A DNA stretch of 64,000 nt from CAZUAQ01 sp964618455 (lineage in GTDB: Bacteria > Planctomycetota > Phycisphaerae > UBA1845 > PWPN01), in assembly GCA_964618455.1 (NCBI GenBank), contig CAZUAQ010000016.1:51036-115035 (forward strand). Reading direction: 5' to 3'. This document shows positions 37,303 to 46,732 of this stretch, one piece after another. Every line of letters begins with the position of its first letter. Position 1 is the first letter of the stretch. The notes under the pieces were generated by a model. That model had not been told where the DNA came from, made no database searches, and saw only the letters and a program-made list of their open reading frames with translations. A program made the translations under genes and the position numbers.

Positions 37303-39729
37303 ATGAAGATTCTCAAACTTTTTAGGGTCGGCCTGCCTCTGATTTGGGTACTTTGCCCCTTCGCCCTCGGCCAGGAATCCGCGCAGGATTCACCGGAAGT
37401 CGCGGAAACACTTGCGGCACCCGGAGATACCGCCACGGCGATGTCCTGTGCACAGGTGGAAGCTCGACTGGCGGACAGCTCACGAAAGTTGGAAGAGCGT
37501 CGCCCGATCCTGCAATCGCGACTGGCTGAGATTGAGAAGGCTTTGGACGCGCTGGAAGCCGAGAGCGAGCGTCTCAGCCTTGCGGAACTGACGTTGCGCC
37601 GTCAGACCTATCGCACGGAGCGTACGGCGTTACAGGATGAATTGAAGTTCATCACCGACGTCGCGTCGGCGTGGCAGGCGGCGCTGGATGACTGCAAACG
37701 GCGAATGGAGTTTGTGGACCGGCTGCAGCGTGAAACCGGTGGCGAAGTGCCGGCACCGGCAGAGGGGGAGCGCGAAGCGCTGCGTCAGCAGCTTCAGCAG
37801 GTCCGCAGTTCCGCGGCGAATCTGGAAACGGAACAGGAAGGTCGCGCGAAGCGGCTGGAGGCGTTGAAGGACATCCCCACCGATGCCGAAGCGTTCGTCC
37901 GTTTCGCCATGGAGGCGGAACTCAGCGATCTGCGGGCCCGGGCGCAGCGGGCCTTGCAGCAGGGGGCGAGGCTTGACGCCGAGGCGGCATGGATCCAGGC
38001 ACGGCTGGCCCGTGAACCGGCCGTGGCGCCTGCGACCGCTCCGGCGACAGCCCCCGTGCCGCCGCCCCCGCCGGCAACCGCGACGGCGCCCGCCGGGGAA
38101 ACCGATCGTGCCGAGGTCGAGACGATCCAGCGCCGCGCGGAGGCGACGGAACGGGAGGCGCGGGATCAGCTCGGTTACTACCGGCGACGTCTGGCGGAGA
38201 TCGAACAGCGGGTTACCGCCAATCGTGACGCGGGCAGGCCCATGCTCTACCTTGAGCTCGAGCGGGCCTACTTCCAGCGGCTGGTCGATTACGAGCGCCG
38301 TCGCCTGGAGCAGGCGGAGCTGGAGCAACGGGCCGCGCGGGAACTCAATGCGGTGGCCCAACTGGACGAGACCCTTCGGGGGGTCCTGGCGGAAGTCGAA
38401 CTGCTCCGGGAACGTCGCGACGAACTCACCCGGGAACAGCGGCACACCCAGGCGGACGCCTTTCACGAGTCCGCCAACAACGCGCAGCAGCGCTCGGCCG
38501 AGTTCCTCCGCCGCACGGAGGTGGAATCGGAGGCGGTCAAGGTCGTCCGCCAACTCCTGCCGCAGCTCGATGCCGTGGAGGCGGCGATGATCGAACGCCT
38601 CCGCCAGGCCGAGGGTGACGACGCGACGATCATTTCCAATCATCTCCCGAGCTTCCGCCGGCAGTTGGACGTCGAGCGGCAGCAGATCGAACTGCACGTG
38701 GCGACGCTGCGCAATATCGTCTTCGCGCTGACGCGGCAGGCGACGCTGAACGAGAAGCTGGCGTCGGCTTATCGCCAGGCGGCGGAGATCCTCGTCCCTC
38801 CTCAGCCGCCGTTCTTCGAGCGCCACCGGAAGGTCATCAATGCCTTCGGCATCCTGCTTGGTATTCTGATCGCGACGCAGGTGACCAAGCTGCTGGTGTG
38901 GGGAACGCGGGAGGGGATCCAGTTCGCCAACGGGCGTTACCTGCACAAGCAGATCAGCACGAAGCGCATCAGCACGCTGCTGGGATTCGCGTCGAGCATT
39001 CTGCGGCTGTTCATCTGGGTGTTCGGGCTGATCTGGATCCTGGAAGTCTTCGGCATCAGTCCCGCCGCCACCAGCGGAGCCCTCGGGCTGATCGGCCTGA
39101 TCCTGGCGGGCATGTTCCAGCAGATCGTCATCGACTTCGTCAAGGGCATCGACATCATCGCCGGGCGTCATTACAACGTGGGCGACTTCGTCGAGGTCGA
39201 CGGAAAGATGGGCCACGTCATCGACCTGAACGTCAAGCACACGCGCATCCGCACGATGTCGGGCCAGGAGTTCAACATTCCCAACAGCCGGTGCGTGCCG
39301 TCGCGCTGTTTCCCGGACGGCTACGTGAACAATTACGTAGACATCACGCTGGCCGAGGCGGGGCAGGTGGCATCGGCCAAGATTCGGATCGCGGAGATAT
39401 GCGCGGCGCTCAATCAGCGGCTGGAGCCGATCCGCAAGGAGCCGGATCTCGTGCGGCGCTTCGATGGCCCGGGGGATCGCGTGACGCTGCGGTACCGGGT
39501 GTCGCTGCTGCCCGGAGCCGAATGGGTGCTCAACGATTATCTGATCCCGGAGGTCAAGAAGAGCCTGGCAACGGCGGAGATCCCGCTGGTCGGCGAGCCG
39601 ACGTACTTCTTCATCAACCGCATCGACACGTTCCGCAAGTTGTTCAGCCGCACGCTGAGCGAGGAGGAGATCGTGCGCGAAGTCAAGCACGTCGCGCCGG
39701 ACCTGCCGGACACGCCGAAGGGGGCGTGA
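37303..39729 (+). CDS. Large MscS-type mechanosensitive channel
   Basis: Small-conductance mechanosensitive channel homologue of 808 residues, much longer than MscS because of an exported N-terminal region. A signal peptide (1-23) is followed by a long coiled-coil region (about 45-480) broken by a Pro/Ala linker near 241-263. Predicted membrane helices lie at about 512-533, 560-585 and the pore helix 590-620 (TSGALGLIGLILAGMFQQIV). The MscS beta domain follows with GDFVEVDGKMGHV and GQEFNIPN. It resembles MscK/MscM-class channels, which relieve turgor on osmotic downshock. It is preceded by the long divergent intergenic region. Confidence 0.9.
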   Translation: MKILKLFRVGLPLIWVLCPFALGQESAQDSPEVAETLAAPGDTATAMSCAQVEARLADSSRKLEERRPILQSRLAEIEKALDALEAESERLSLAELTLRRQTYRTERTALQDELKFITDVASAWQAALDDCKRRMEFVDRLQRETGGEVPAPAEGEREALRQQLQQVRSSAANLETEQEGRAKRLEALKDIPTDAEAFVRFAMEAELSDLRARAQRALQQGARLDAEAAWIQARLAREPAVAPATAPATAPVPPPPPATATAPAGETDRAEVETIQRRAEATEREARDQLGYYRRRLAEIEQRVTANRDAGRPMLYLELERAYFQRLVDYERRRLEQAELEQRAARELNAVAQLDETLRGVLAEVELLRERRDELTREQRHTQADAFHESANNAQQRSAEFLRRTEVESEAVKVVRQLLPQLDAVEAAMIERLRQAEGDDATIISNHLPSFRRQLDVERQQIELHVATLRNIVFALTRQATLNEKLASAYRQAAEILVPPQPPFFERHRKVINAFGILLGILIATQVTKLLVWGTREGIQFANGRYLHKQISTKRISTLLGFASSILRLFIWVFGLIWILEVFGISPAATSGALGLIGLILAGMFQQIVIDFVKGIDIIAGRHYNVGDFVEVDGKMGHVIDLNVKHTRIRTMSGQEFNIPNSRCVPSRCFPDGYVNNYVDITLAEAGQVASAKIRIAEICAALNQRLEPIRKEPDLVRRFDGPGDRVTLRYRVSLLPGAEWVLNDYLIPEVKKSLATAEIPLVGEPTYFFINRIDTFRKLFSRTLSEEEIVREVKHVAPDLPDTPKGA

Positions 39730-39859
39730 GGCGGCGGGCGTCAATGACGAAATCTGAAGGACGAAGCGGCGGCGGGATCGGTCACGCTGAGGGCTGAGAC
39801 CTCTACTTGTCCCAAGTGATGTATACGTTAGCAATCATGCGCACTCCCCCCGTGTGCGG

Positions 39860-40363
39860 TCAGCGTTCTTCTTCGTCGAGCGCGTCTTTCGGATCGATGG
39901 GCTTGCCGTGTAATTGGAAGTCGACCGAGAGGTCCGGGCGTTCGGTGATCCACACATCCACGATCTTGGACAGGTTGTGATAATGGTACATGCGACGCCG
40001 TTCGATATGTGAGGCCTGTGCATCCTTGGTGGGGGTTTGTAGTTCGGAAAACCCTTCGAAGTCCGGTGCACCCAGTCGGCCGACGGCCTCCTTCAATGAC
40101 TTGATCGGTTTGAGCAGGTCGAAGAGCCTTTCCTTCTCCTCGCCGGGAATCGGCATGAAGAGCGCGCTTCGTTGCGACTCGGGCGCCGCACCGCCACAGA
40201 ATGGGCAGTGGTAGATGACGAGCATAGCTTTGCCGAAGGTGAACTGATACTCCGCCGTGCGGGCCTCGAAGCGGATAGGATTGTCCGGATCGCTGGCGGC
40301 GTTCTGAAGATAGTCGCACGTGCAGCGCTCGCCGGTCACGGAAGCGTACGTGGGTCTGGTCAT
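39860..40363 (-). CDS. Small CxC...CPFCGG zinc-binding protein
   Basis: Not recognised. The 167-residue soluble protein has CTCDYL near its start and YHCPFCGGAAP about 40 residues later, which together could bind one zinc ion. The rest is charged, with no transmembrane segment or signal. The start at 40363 (MTRPTYAS) is preceded by a G-rich stretch; an in-frame start 18 codons upstream is less likely. Function unknown; it may be a small regulatory or immunity-type protein, but nothing supports a specific role. Confidence 0.55.
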   Translation of the reverse strand: MTRPTYASVTGERCTCDYLQNAASDPDNPIRFEARTAEYQFTFGKAMLVIYHCPFCGGAAPESQRSALFMPIPGEEKERLFDLLKPIKSLKEAVGRLGAPDFEGFSELQTPTKDAQASHIERRRMYHYHNLSKIVDVWITERPDLSVDFQLHGKPIDPKDALDEEER

Positions 40364-40518
40364 GATCGTCCCCCCATCGTCGTGGACGCCCCCTTTGCTT
40401 CGCAAAGAATGGGCCACCCTGGTGATTCGAGACTCGCTCGGATGGTCTCCCTATGATTATTGCGAACCCACCCTTTTCTTTGCAAAGGATAACACTCGCG
40501 GCGTGGCGGGTGAGGGTG

Positions 40519-41409
40519 TTACGCCCACACCAGCGGGGCGGTGTAGAGACCCTGGCGGTCCCAGCCGGTGGTGGAGATATGCCATTGGTCGGTGGCGGGG
40601 TCGTGGAGGATCTCGGGTGCGTGGGCTTCGAGTTCGGCGACCTGCTGATCGATCGGGAAGTCGGTCGGGTCGTCGGAGACGAAGACGCGCGTGGTGTGGT
40701 AGCCGGTGCAGGCGAGGCAGAGGAAGAGGTAGTAGCGACCGGCGTACGGCAGGATCATCGGTGATTCGGCGTCGCCGGCGAAGTGCGTGGCCAGCGGTTG
40801 GACGTGCGTGGTGGCCGGCCCGGACCAGTGCACGAGGTCGGGGCTTTCGCGGACCGCGATACAGGAGCGGTGGTCGATCTCGTTGAACGTCCGCGTGTAG
40901 TAGAGCAGGTAGCGGCCGTCGACTTCGAGGACGTACGGGTCGCGCGTGTTTCCGCAATCGACGAAGAGCGGGTTGCGGTCGTGGCGGGCCCAGGTGAACA
41001 GGTCGGTGGACGTGGCCATGTGGATGCCGCAGTAGGCGCAGAAGCTCTCAGCATCGGGGTGCAGATTCCCGCCGGCGTAGAACATGTGATACGTGTCGCC
41101 CTTGCGAAAGATGTACGGGGCCCAGAGGTACCGCTCGCCGTGAGCGCGATCGTTGACGAGGGCATACGCATGCTCGGTCCACAGGCCGGCGTCGAGCGAC
41201 GGGCCGGAGGCATGGAAGATCTGCTGCTCGTTGGCCCAGCAGTCCGGCGGACGCCATCCGGTGATGCCGAAGGCGTGCCACATGCCGTCATCGGCGCGGA
41301 CGAAGCAGTGGTCGTTGGTGTACCAGTCGCCGACGTGATGGTCCTTGGTCGGGTTGGGGTCGTAGATGTGGGTCCAGTCTCCGACGATACGCGGGGCGGG
41401 TGTGCTCAT
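40519..41409 (-). CDS. GH43/GH32-like five-bladed beta-propeller glycosidase
   Basis: Predicted glycoside hydrolase of the beta-fructosidase/arabinase superfamily. The 296-residue protein has the repeated blade pattern: WYTNDHCFVRADDG, LWAPYIFRKGDTYHMFYAGG, GNTRDPYVLEVDGRYLLYYT and GDAESPMILPYAGRYYLF. The conserved aspartate in TRDPYV and the glutamate in DAESP fit the catalytic and transition-state residues. No signal peptide is seen, so it is probably cytoplasmic. Substrate is uncertain: arabino- or fructo-oligosaccharides are likely. Confidence 0.8.
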   Translation of the reverse strand: MSTPAPRIVGDWTHIYDPNPTKDHHVGDWYTNDHCFVRADDGMWHAFGITGWRPPDCWANEQQIFHASGPSLDAGLWTEHAYALVNDRAHGERYLWAPYIFRKGDTYHMFYAGGNLHPDAESFCAYCGIHMATSTDLFTWARHDRNPLFVDCGNTRDPYVLEVDGRYLLYYTRTFNEIDHRSCIAVRESPDLVHWSGPATTHVQPLATHFAGDAESPMILPYAGRYYLFLCLACTGYHTTRVFVSDDPTDFPIDQQVAELEAHAPEILHDPATDQWHISTTGWDRQGLYTAPLVWA

Positions 41410-41582
41410 GCGGTCTGCTCACGGCTGAGGGTTCACGCGTCAATCCGATGTGGCGGTATTGTGCGGCAGACCGGGGGCATCGCACAAGTTCGGCGCGGAT
41501 CCGGTGATGAGCTTGCCGTTATTCGCGAACCCAGGTCTGAAGAACCTGGGCCGCGCCGCATAGAAGGTAAGTGTCGCCTTCG

Positions 41583-42500
41583 TTACGCCGTTTCGACGAG
41601 CGGCTTCTGGATGGCGTCGGCGATCAACTGGTAGACGTTGGACGCGATGACGTCGATGCGCAGGACCGATGCGAACTCCTCAATCTGCTCCTCGATGCCA
41701 TGCAGGATCTCGCCGAAGACGGTGGGCTCGATGTTGAGCCGCTCGAGAATCATCCGGCAGTCTTCGGCGATGGTGTTCATATCCTGCGGCGTCTCGCAGA
41801 GATACTTGCTGAAGCGATCCGCCGCGCCGATCACGAGGCTCAGCGGCTCCTTCGGGTCGTCGAGCAGTTCCCAGGGGTGCCACTGCACGGAGGCGCAGAC
41901 GACATCCGGCAGTTGCCAGTGGTCGAGCACCAGCGCCGACGCCTGCCCGTGACAGATGCCCAGCAGCGTCTGCTCGTCGCAGGCGAGATTGGTCTTGCCG
42001 TGGGGGCGATACTGTTCCACGATAGCCTCGTACTGCTCGGGCAGCGCTTCGGAGAGGATGACGATGCCGATGTCCGCCAGGAGACCCGCGATGAATGCTT
42101 CCTCGCGCAGGCGCGGCTGAAGGACGTCCGCCAGGCGCGCGGAGAGAATGGCGGTGCAGAGCGAGCGACGCCAGTAGTACGAGCGATCGATACCGCGCAG
42201 GCTCTTCTTGTCGAGACTGTCCACGATGTAGCGGCCGAGGACGAGGGAACGCACACGCTTGAGGCCGAGCAGCGTCATGGCCTGCGTGAGCGAGGTCACC
42301 TGCCGTGTGACGCCGAAGAGCGAGGAGTTGGCGAGACGGAGAATCTCACTGGCGGTGCCGGGGTCCGTCGAGAGCACGGCGGCGACGTCTTTGAAGTCGA
42401 ACTCGGGGTCCTGGATGATCTCGAGAAATCGGGTCGCGACCTGCGGCATGGAAGGAATCACGGCCGAACGTTTGAGCAAGTCGAGAATGGAACCGTCCAT
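41583..42500 (-). CDS. HDOD domain protein
   Basis: Signal-transduction protein of the HDOD type (HD-related output domain), a class linked to chemotaxis, stress and nucleotide signalling. The 305 residues match the family throughout: PSMPQVATRFLEIIQDPEFDFKDVAAVLSTDP, ILRLANSSLFG, SLTQAMTLLGLKRVRSL and GLLADIGIVIL. The HD histidine is replaced by alanine in LLADIG, as is common in this non-catalytic family. AGGAG precedes the ATG. Confidence 0.88.
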   Translation of the reverse strand: MDGSILDLLKRSAVIPSMPQVATRFLEIIQDPEFDFKDVAAVLSTDPGTASEILRLANSSLFGVTRQVTSLTQAMTLLGLKRVRSLVLGRYIVDSLDKKSLRGIDRSYYWRRSLCTAILSARLADVLQPRLREEAFIAGLLADIGIVILSEALPEQYEAIVEQYRPHGKTNLACDEQTLLGICHGQASALVLDHWQLPDVVCASVQWHPWELLDDPKEPLSLVIGAADRFSKYLCETPQDMNTIAEDCRMILERLNIEPTVFGEILHGIEEQIEEFASVLRIDVIASNVYQLIADAIQKPLVETA

Positions 42501-42836
42501 TGGTGTACTCCTGTAAGCTCAATCCTGGCGGTCACTCCGCGTGAGTCACCATGTCAAGCATCGGCTTATCGGGGTTGGGGCCTTAGCTGAGGTGTCTCGC
42601 AGCCTGGAATTCCGCGGCATTCCGGCAAGGCCGAGGTAAATCCCTGCGGCGCGGTCTGGCAACGAGTGGCGCGGGCCGATAAAATGCGGATCCGGCGTAT
42701 GGAAAGCGGAATGTTATCGACCGTTCCATTCGTCCGGGGAAGCCTGGGTTTTACCGCACGTCTGCTCGTGATCTGGTCGATGGGAGCGATGATCGGCAAG
42801 GATGCCGTCGCCCCGAGCACTCTGGAGGCTCAAGCC

Positions 42837-43118
42837 ATGCAGGATATCCGCGTCCACGTGACCGTCGAGGTGGATCACGTCGCCAACGGGCTGGCGATTC
42901 GTAAGCCGGTTCCGATCCAGGTCGTGAAAGATCGCCGCAAGCAGTGGCATGCCGAGTGCGACTCGCCGCGTTTCGAGACGACGGCCTTCGAGACGATGGA
43001 GGAGGCGATCGTGGCGGGAGCGAAGCAGGCGCACGCCGAGCTGCAGATGGCGGTCGAGGATCGACCGATGATCGTTGGACGCATCACGCCGGATGACGTG
43101 CCGGTCGGACGATTCTGA
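42837..43118 (+). CDS. Small hypothetical protein
   Basis: Not recognised. The 93-residue protein starts MQDIRVHVTVEVDHVANG and has two likely beta strands, a basic middle (RRKQWHAEC) and a C-terminal helix (MEEAIVAGAKQAHAEL). The start at 42837 follows GGAGG; the frame is open further upstream, but that stretch does not look coding. A strong hairpin follows the stop. It may be a small dimeric regulator or DNA-mimic fold, but this is a guess. Confidence 0.5.
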   Translation: MQDIRVHVTVEVDHVANGLAIRKPVPIQVVKDRRKQWHAECDSPRFETTAFETMEEAIVAGAKQAHAELQMAVEDRPMIVGRITPDDVPVGRF

Positions 43119-43187
43119 TCCTCCGCGACATGGACGCACGCGAACTGACCGAAGCAGAACACACAAGTCGAGCAAGATGAACAGGAA

Positions 43188-43222
43188 ACGGCTCCCGGGA
43201 TCCGCCGGATCCCGGGAGCCGT
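43188..43222. terminator. Strong intrinsic terminator hairpin
   Basis: A perfect 16-base-pair GC-rich stem (43188-43203 with 43207-43222) closed by a three-base loop. It lies between the convergent genes ending at 43118 and 43283, with T-rich sequence on both outgoing strands, so it probably terminates both. Confidence 0.8.
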
Positions 43223-43282
43223 ATTGATTGACTTCGGATCATGTCGCGTGGGAGAGGTCGGAAGACCGGTCCCGCACGGCGA

Positions 43283-43975
43283 TCAACCTCCGCTCATCGC
43301 CTTGGACTGGATGGCGTNNNNNNNNNNGCGGCGGTTCTGCTGACGTCCCTGGGCGGTGCTGTTGCTGGCGACGGGCTGGTTCTCGCCCCATCCGCCGGCC
43401 ATGACGTTCTTCTGCACGCCCTGCGAGAGCAGATACCGCGCCACGCTCAGGCCGCGCTGGGCGCTCAACTCGTAATTGTCCTGCCAGCCGCTGACCTTGA
43501 TCGGCTCGTTGTCCGTGTGGCCGAAGACGTAGATGTCGTAGCCGGGGAAGCTGTTCCGGATGGTGTCCGCCACCTGGCGAAGCACACTCTTGGCGGAATC
43601 GCGCAACTTGGATTCGCCGGAATCGAAAAGCACCGTGCCTTCGATGGAGGTCATGGCGCCACCGGGGACGGCGGTCCAATCCTGCTTGGCCGCTTCCTCG
43701 AGCTCACGCATGCGCTCCCGAGCGGCGTTCAGTTCATTGTTGAGCCGGGCGATTTCGCTTTCGAGCGCGCCGCGATCGCCCCGAGCGCGATCGAGTTCCG
43801 CCTGCAACTGGGCGATGCGATCTTCGAGAGCGGAGGTGTCGGGCCCGGTGTAGGCGGGTCCGGTGTACGCCGGTTCCTCGTCCACACGTTCGACTTCCGG
43901 TTCTTCCTGGCAACCCATGGCCAACAGCAATCCGACACACGGCAACAGTATCCACAAGCGTGCACAACGAGACAT
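43283..43975 (-). CDS. OmpA/Pal-type peptidoglycan-binding lipoprotein
   Basis: Exported lipoprotein linking outer membrane and peptidoglycan. The signal ends in LLAMGC. A coiled-coil segment (residues about 48-95, LQAELDRARGDRGALESEI) follows, then an OmpA-C domain: TVLFDSGESKLRD, YDIYVFGHTDNEPI and LSAQRGLSVARYLLSQGV. The usual NRRVEI motif near the end is interrupted by ten unresolved bases; NRR is visible before them and AIQSKAMSGG after, in frame. The gene is 90 bases downstream of a LapA-like gene on the same strand. Confidence 0.88.
   Translation of the reverse strand: MSRCARLWILLPCVGLLLAMGCQEEPEVERVDEEPAYTGPAYTGPDTSALEDRIAQLQAELDRARGDRGALESEIARLNNELNAARERMRELEEAAKQDWTAVPGGAMTSIEGTVLFDSGESKLRDSAKSVLRQVADTIRNSFPGYDIYVFGHTDNEPIKVSGWQDNYELSAQRGLSVARYLLSQGVQKNVMAGGWGENQPVASNSTAQGRQQNRRXXXXAIQSKAMSGG
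43318..43327. other. Run of ten unknown bases
   Basis: Ten Ns inside the OmpA-type gene. The frame on both sides agrees if exactly ten bases are missing, which would restore about three residues of the NRRVEI-type motif. It is an assembly gap or masked sequence, not biology. Confidence 0.95.
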
Positions 43976-44065
43976 GAGATTCCTCCTTCGGGAGATATCG
44001 TTTGATGATCGAGGCGTACCCTGGCGCGATCGAGATGCTCGTCATTCGTGCGAGCGCGGCGGCGT

Positions 44066-44446
44066 TCACATCTGATCGCGAATGGCCTGGCGGACTTTTT
44101 CGTCGATGCGCTTCTCGCGCTCGGCCAGTTCCGAGGCCAGACGCTGCTGTTCGGCCATCCGTTTCTTCTCGCGCTCTTCGCGTCGAAGTTGCCGGAGTTC
44201 GCGCCATAACCCGGCCAAGCGTAATGTGCCCCATCCCAGAACCAACGTGACGAGGGCGGTGACGAACATCAACCAGACGACGTTCACATCCTTGTAGGTG
44301 ACGAAAAACCAGACATCGGTTTGATGGTCCCGGTTGTATGCCACCACGAGCCAGCCGATGACGATCACCGCCACGGCCAGCGCCAGCTTAAGATAAGCCT
44401 TGATTCGCCGCAGAGCAAGCGGCAGCGTCCGCTTTTCCGGAGACAC
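44066..44446 (-). CDS. LapA-like two-TM membrane protein
   Basis: A 126-residue membrane protein with two transmembrane helices (about 19-37 and 57-78) around a short loop. A charged C-terminal coiled coil (LRRELRQ-like, REEREKKRMAEQQ) follows. The layout matches the LapA/DUF1049 type, small proteins linked to envelope assembly, though family membership is a pattern match only. It is 28 bases downstream of the prepilin peptidase gene. Confidence 0.6.
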   Translation of the reverse strand: MSPEKRTLPLALRRIKAYLKLALAVAVIVIGWLVVAYNRDHQTDVWFFVTYKDVNVVWLMFVTALVTLVLGWGTLRLAGLWRELRQLRREEREKKRMAEQQRLASELAEREKRIDEKVRQAIRDQM

Positions 44447-44474
44447 GTGGACTGCCCTCCCGCAAGGTGTCGGT

Positions 44475-46013
44475 CTAGTCGAGCAATGTCCGGAGATTCA
44501 GGAACCACAGGATACGATCCTGAAAGATGCTCGCCAAGAGGAAGCCGAACGCCAGCCACGGGCCGTAGGGCAGCATGGAACTGGGGCGGCGTATCCTCAC
44601 GACCACCCACGCCAGCAGCGCCGCCAGCGAGGAGAGAAAAAAACCCAGGACGACGACCGGCCACCCCGCCACGGCGCCGGCGGCGGCCAGGATGTGTACG
44701 TCGCCCATGCCCATCGCCTCCTTGCCGAGGGCCAGAGTGGCGATGATCCGCACGCCCCAGCCCAGCACCGTGCCGACGAACGCGCCGAACAACGCGGTGC
44801 CGAAGCCCATAACAGGCTGCCAGCCGTCCAGCGGCGTCCAGGTCCACACTGTTTCCCACAGGTTATCCACAATCGGGACGAAGCGCAGGAGCAGGATGGC
44901 CGCCACCATGAGCAGCAGCGCCGGGCTGACGAGGAGAAGTTCTTCGAGCGCGACTGAGCGCGAATCGTCCGCCTCGGCGGCGACGGACTCGACGATCTCG
45001 GCATCGGCCTCGTCATGGGGATGCGACGCCAGCAGCGTCATGCCGACGAACAGGATCGCAGTCACCGCCAGCAGGCGTTTCCAGTCGACATCGGGATCGG
45101 GCAGGGTGGCGCGGTCCTGGAAGGGGTCGACGAATTCCAGGCTGGTCATCGCCCGCAGCGTGTGGACCAGCGGGCGATCCGGCCGCTGCCCGCTGAGATG
45201 GACGACGTAACCGACGAGCAGCGCCAGGACCACCAGCGTCGCGAACGTCGGCCAGATGCGGCGCGCCGGCGGTCTGGGGGGCGAGTCGCCTTCGGGCGTC
45301 TGTGTTTCAAGTTCGTCGGCGACCTGTTCAGTCGAATCGTCCGATGGTGACAGCTCCGCTTCCGGCGTATCGCGGGCGGGGGCCGTCGCACCGCTCTCCC
45401 CGTCGCCGTCCTCTTCGGGCGGTTCATCGAAGAGAAAGAGGCGCATCCCCAATGCGAGACCGATGGCGGCGGCGATGGAGACGAATCCGGATTTCATGCC
45501 GGGACGGATCCAGGCGTCGGCGCCGATGCTCGTTTCAGGGGTCCACAGTGTATGCCCGATCAGCCCGGCGACGAGCACGATCCACGTCAGGCGGATGTCT
45601 ACGGTGTACGATTCGAGATCCATCACCGCCAGGGCAATGAGCCCGGCCCAGAGCACCGCGTGCGTCATGAACATGATCGCGTCGACGGGTTCACCACCGA
45701 TGCCGAAACGCTCGCGCGAGACGAAGAACGCGTCATACGTGAGAAGAAACGTCAACGCGGTAGCGGCTTCGACGGCGGGGTACTGCCAGGAGATCGTGGC
45801 ACGGCAGTGGCGGCATCGACCGCCCAGAAAGAGATAGCTGATGACCGGCAGGTTGTCGTACCAGGCGATGCCGTGGGCGCAATGCGGGCAGAAGGAGCGA
45901 AGCGGCTTGCGGACGGAAAGATCGCGCGACCAGCGGTAAATGACGACGTTCAGGAAGCTGCCGACACATCCGCCGATGAGAACGACGACGATGGACCAGT
46001 ACGTCACTCCCAC
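44475..46013 (-). CDS. pilD: Prepilin peptidase (A24A) with large insertion
   Basis: Membrane aspartyl protease that cuts and methylates type IV prepilins and pseudopilins, such as the H-X9-DG protein at 14100. The N-terminal GSFLNVVIYR and two cysteine pairs (CPHC and CRHC) form the methylation and zinc domain. The catalytic aspartates are in AVMDLESYTVD and in GMGDVHILAAAGAVAG. Between them lies an insertion of some 200 residues with an acidic, proline-rich stretch and extra membrane helices, much longer than normal. GTG at 46013 (after AGGGAAGGG) is preferred to GTG at 46079, which has no ribosome site. Confidence 0.88.
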   Translation of the reverse strand: MGVTYWSIVVVLIGGCVGSFLNVVIYRWSRDLSVRKPLRSFCPHCAHGIAWYDNLPVISYLFLGGRCRHCRATISWQYPAVEAATALTFLLTYDAFFVSRERFGIGGEPVDAIMFMTHAVLWAGLIALAVMDLESYTVDIRLTWIVLVAGLIGHTLWTPETSIGADAWIRPGMKSGFVSIAAAIGLALGMRLFLFDEPPEEDGDGESGATAPARDTPEAELSPSDDSTEQVADELETQTPEGDSPPRPPARRIWPTFATLVVLALLVGYVVHLSGQRPDRPLVHTLRAMTSLEFVDPFQDRATLPDPDVDWKRLLAVTAILFVGMTLLASHPHDEADAEIVESVAAEADDSRSVALEELLLVSPALLLMVAAILLLRFVPIVDNLWETVWTWTPLDGWQPVMGFGTALFGAFVGTVLGWGVRIIATLALGKEAMGMGDVHILAAAGAVAGWPVVVLGFFLSSLAALLAWVVVRIRRPSSMLPYGPWLAFGFLLASIFQDRILWFLNLRTLLD

Positions 46014-46088
46014 GGAGACCCTTCCCTGCGATCGGTGGGGACGGTCGGGCGCGATCGTCGCATCACGCGTGCCGTCCACGGATTGACG

Positions 46089-46634
46089 CTATTCATACTG
46101 GATGACGCTGTGGATGTTCCACTTGTCGAGCTTGCTTCGACCGTTGAGGCCGGCCAGTTCGATGAGCACGGCGACCCCGATGATATCGCCGCCGATTTCT
46201 TCGACGAGGTCGCAGCAGGCCCGCATGGTGCCGCCGGTGGCGAGCAGATCATCCACCATGACGACGCGCTGACCGGGGCGGATCGCGTCCACGTGCATCT
46301 CGAGGGTGTCGGTCCCGTACTCGAGGTCGTAGGTCAGCGATTTTTTCTCGGCGGGAAGCTTACCCGGCTTGCGCACCGGAACGAACCCGGCGGTAAGATT
46401 GCGGGCGACGGCGGTGCCGAAGATGAACCCGCGCGATTCGGCGCCGACCACGATGTCGATGTGCTGATCGCGATAGGGCTGTGTCAGGTACTCGACCGCC
46501 AGCGACAGCCCGGCGGGGTCCTGCAGTAAAGGCGTGATGTCGCGGAACAGGATGCCCGGCTTGGGATAGTCCGGGACGTCACGAATCAAACGCCGCAGTT
46601 CGGTGTCGGCCGGGGTGCCGGATGCACAGTTCAT
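46089..46634 (-). CDS. apt: Adenine phosphoribosyltransferase
   Basis: Purine salvage enzyme making AMP from adenine and PRPP. The 181 residues show PKPGILFRDITPLL, GAESRGFIFG, VRKPGKLPAEKKSLTYDLEYG (adenine-side loop) and the PRPP motif VVMVDDLLATGGTM. This is the normal length. It is the likely first gene of a unit with prepilin peptidase, LapA-like and OmpA-type genes. Confidence 0.95.
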   Translation of the reverse strand: MNCASGTPADTELRRLIRDVPDYPKPGILFRDITPLLQDPAGLSLAVEYLTQPYRDQHIDIVVGAESRGFIFGTAVARNLTAGFVPVRKPGKLPAEKKSLTYDLEYGTDTLEMHVDAIRPGQRVVMVDDLLATGGTMRACCDLVEEIGGDIIGVAVLIELAGLNGRSKLDKWNIHSVIQYE

Positions 46635-46732
46635 GAATGCGATTCTCCCGTGGGGTCAGCAGCACAAGTCGAGCGGGCGCATGATAGATCATGCGTCGGG
46701 GGGCTGCAATTGAGTCGCACGGTCGCCGGGGA

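Noticed and set aside
37630..39834. 734-codon open frame on the minus strand
   Set aside because: It is antisense to the MscS gene, with arginine-rich, structureless sequence.
44863..44871. TTATCCACA, a perfect DnaA box
   Set aside because: It is single and lies inside the prepilin peptidase coding region, so it is most likely chance.
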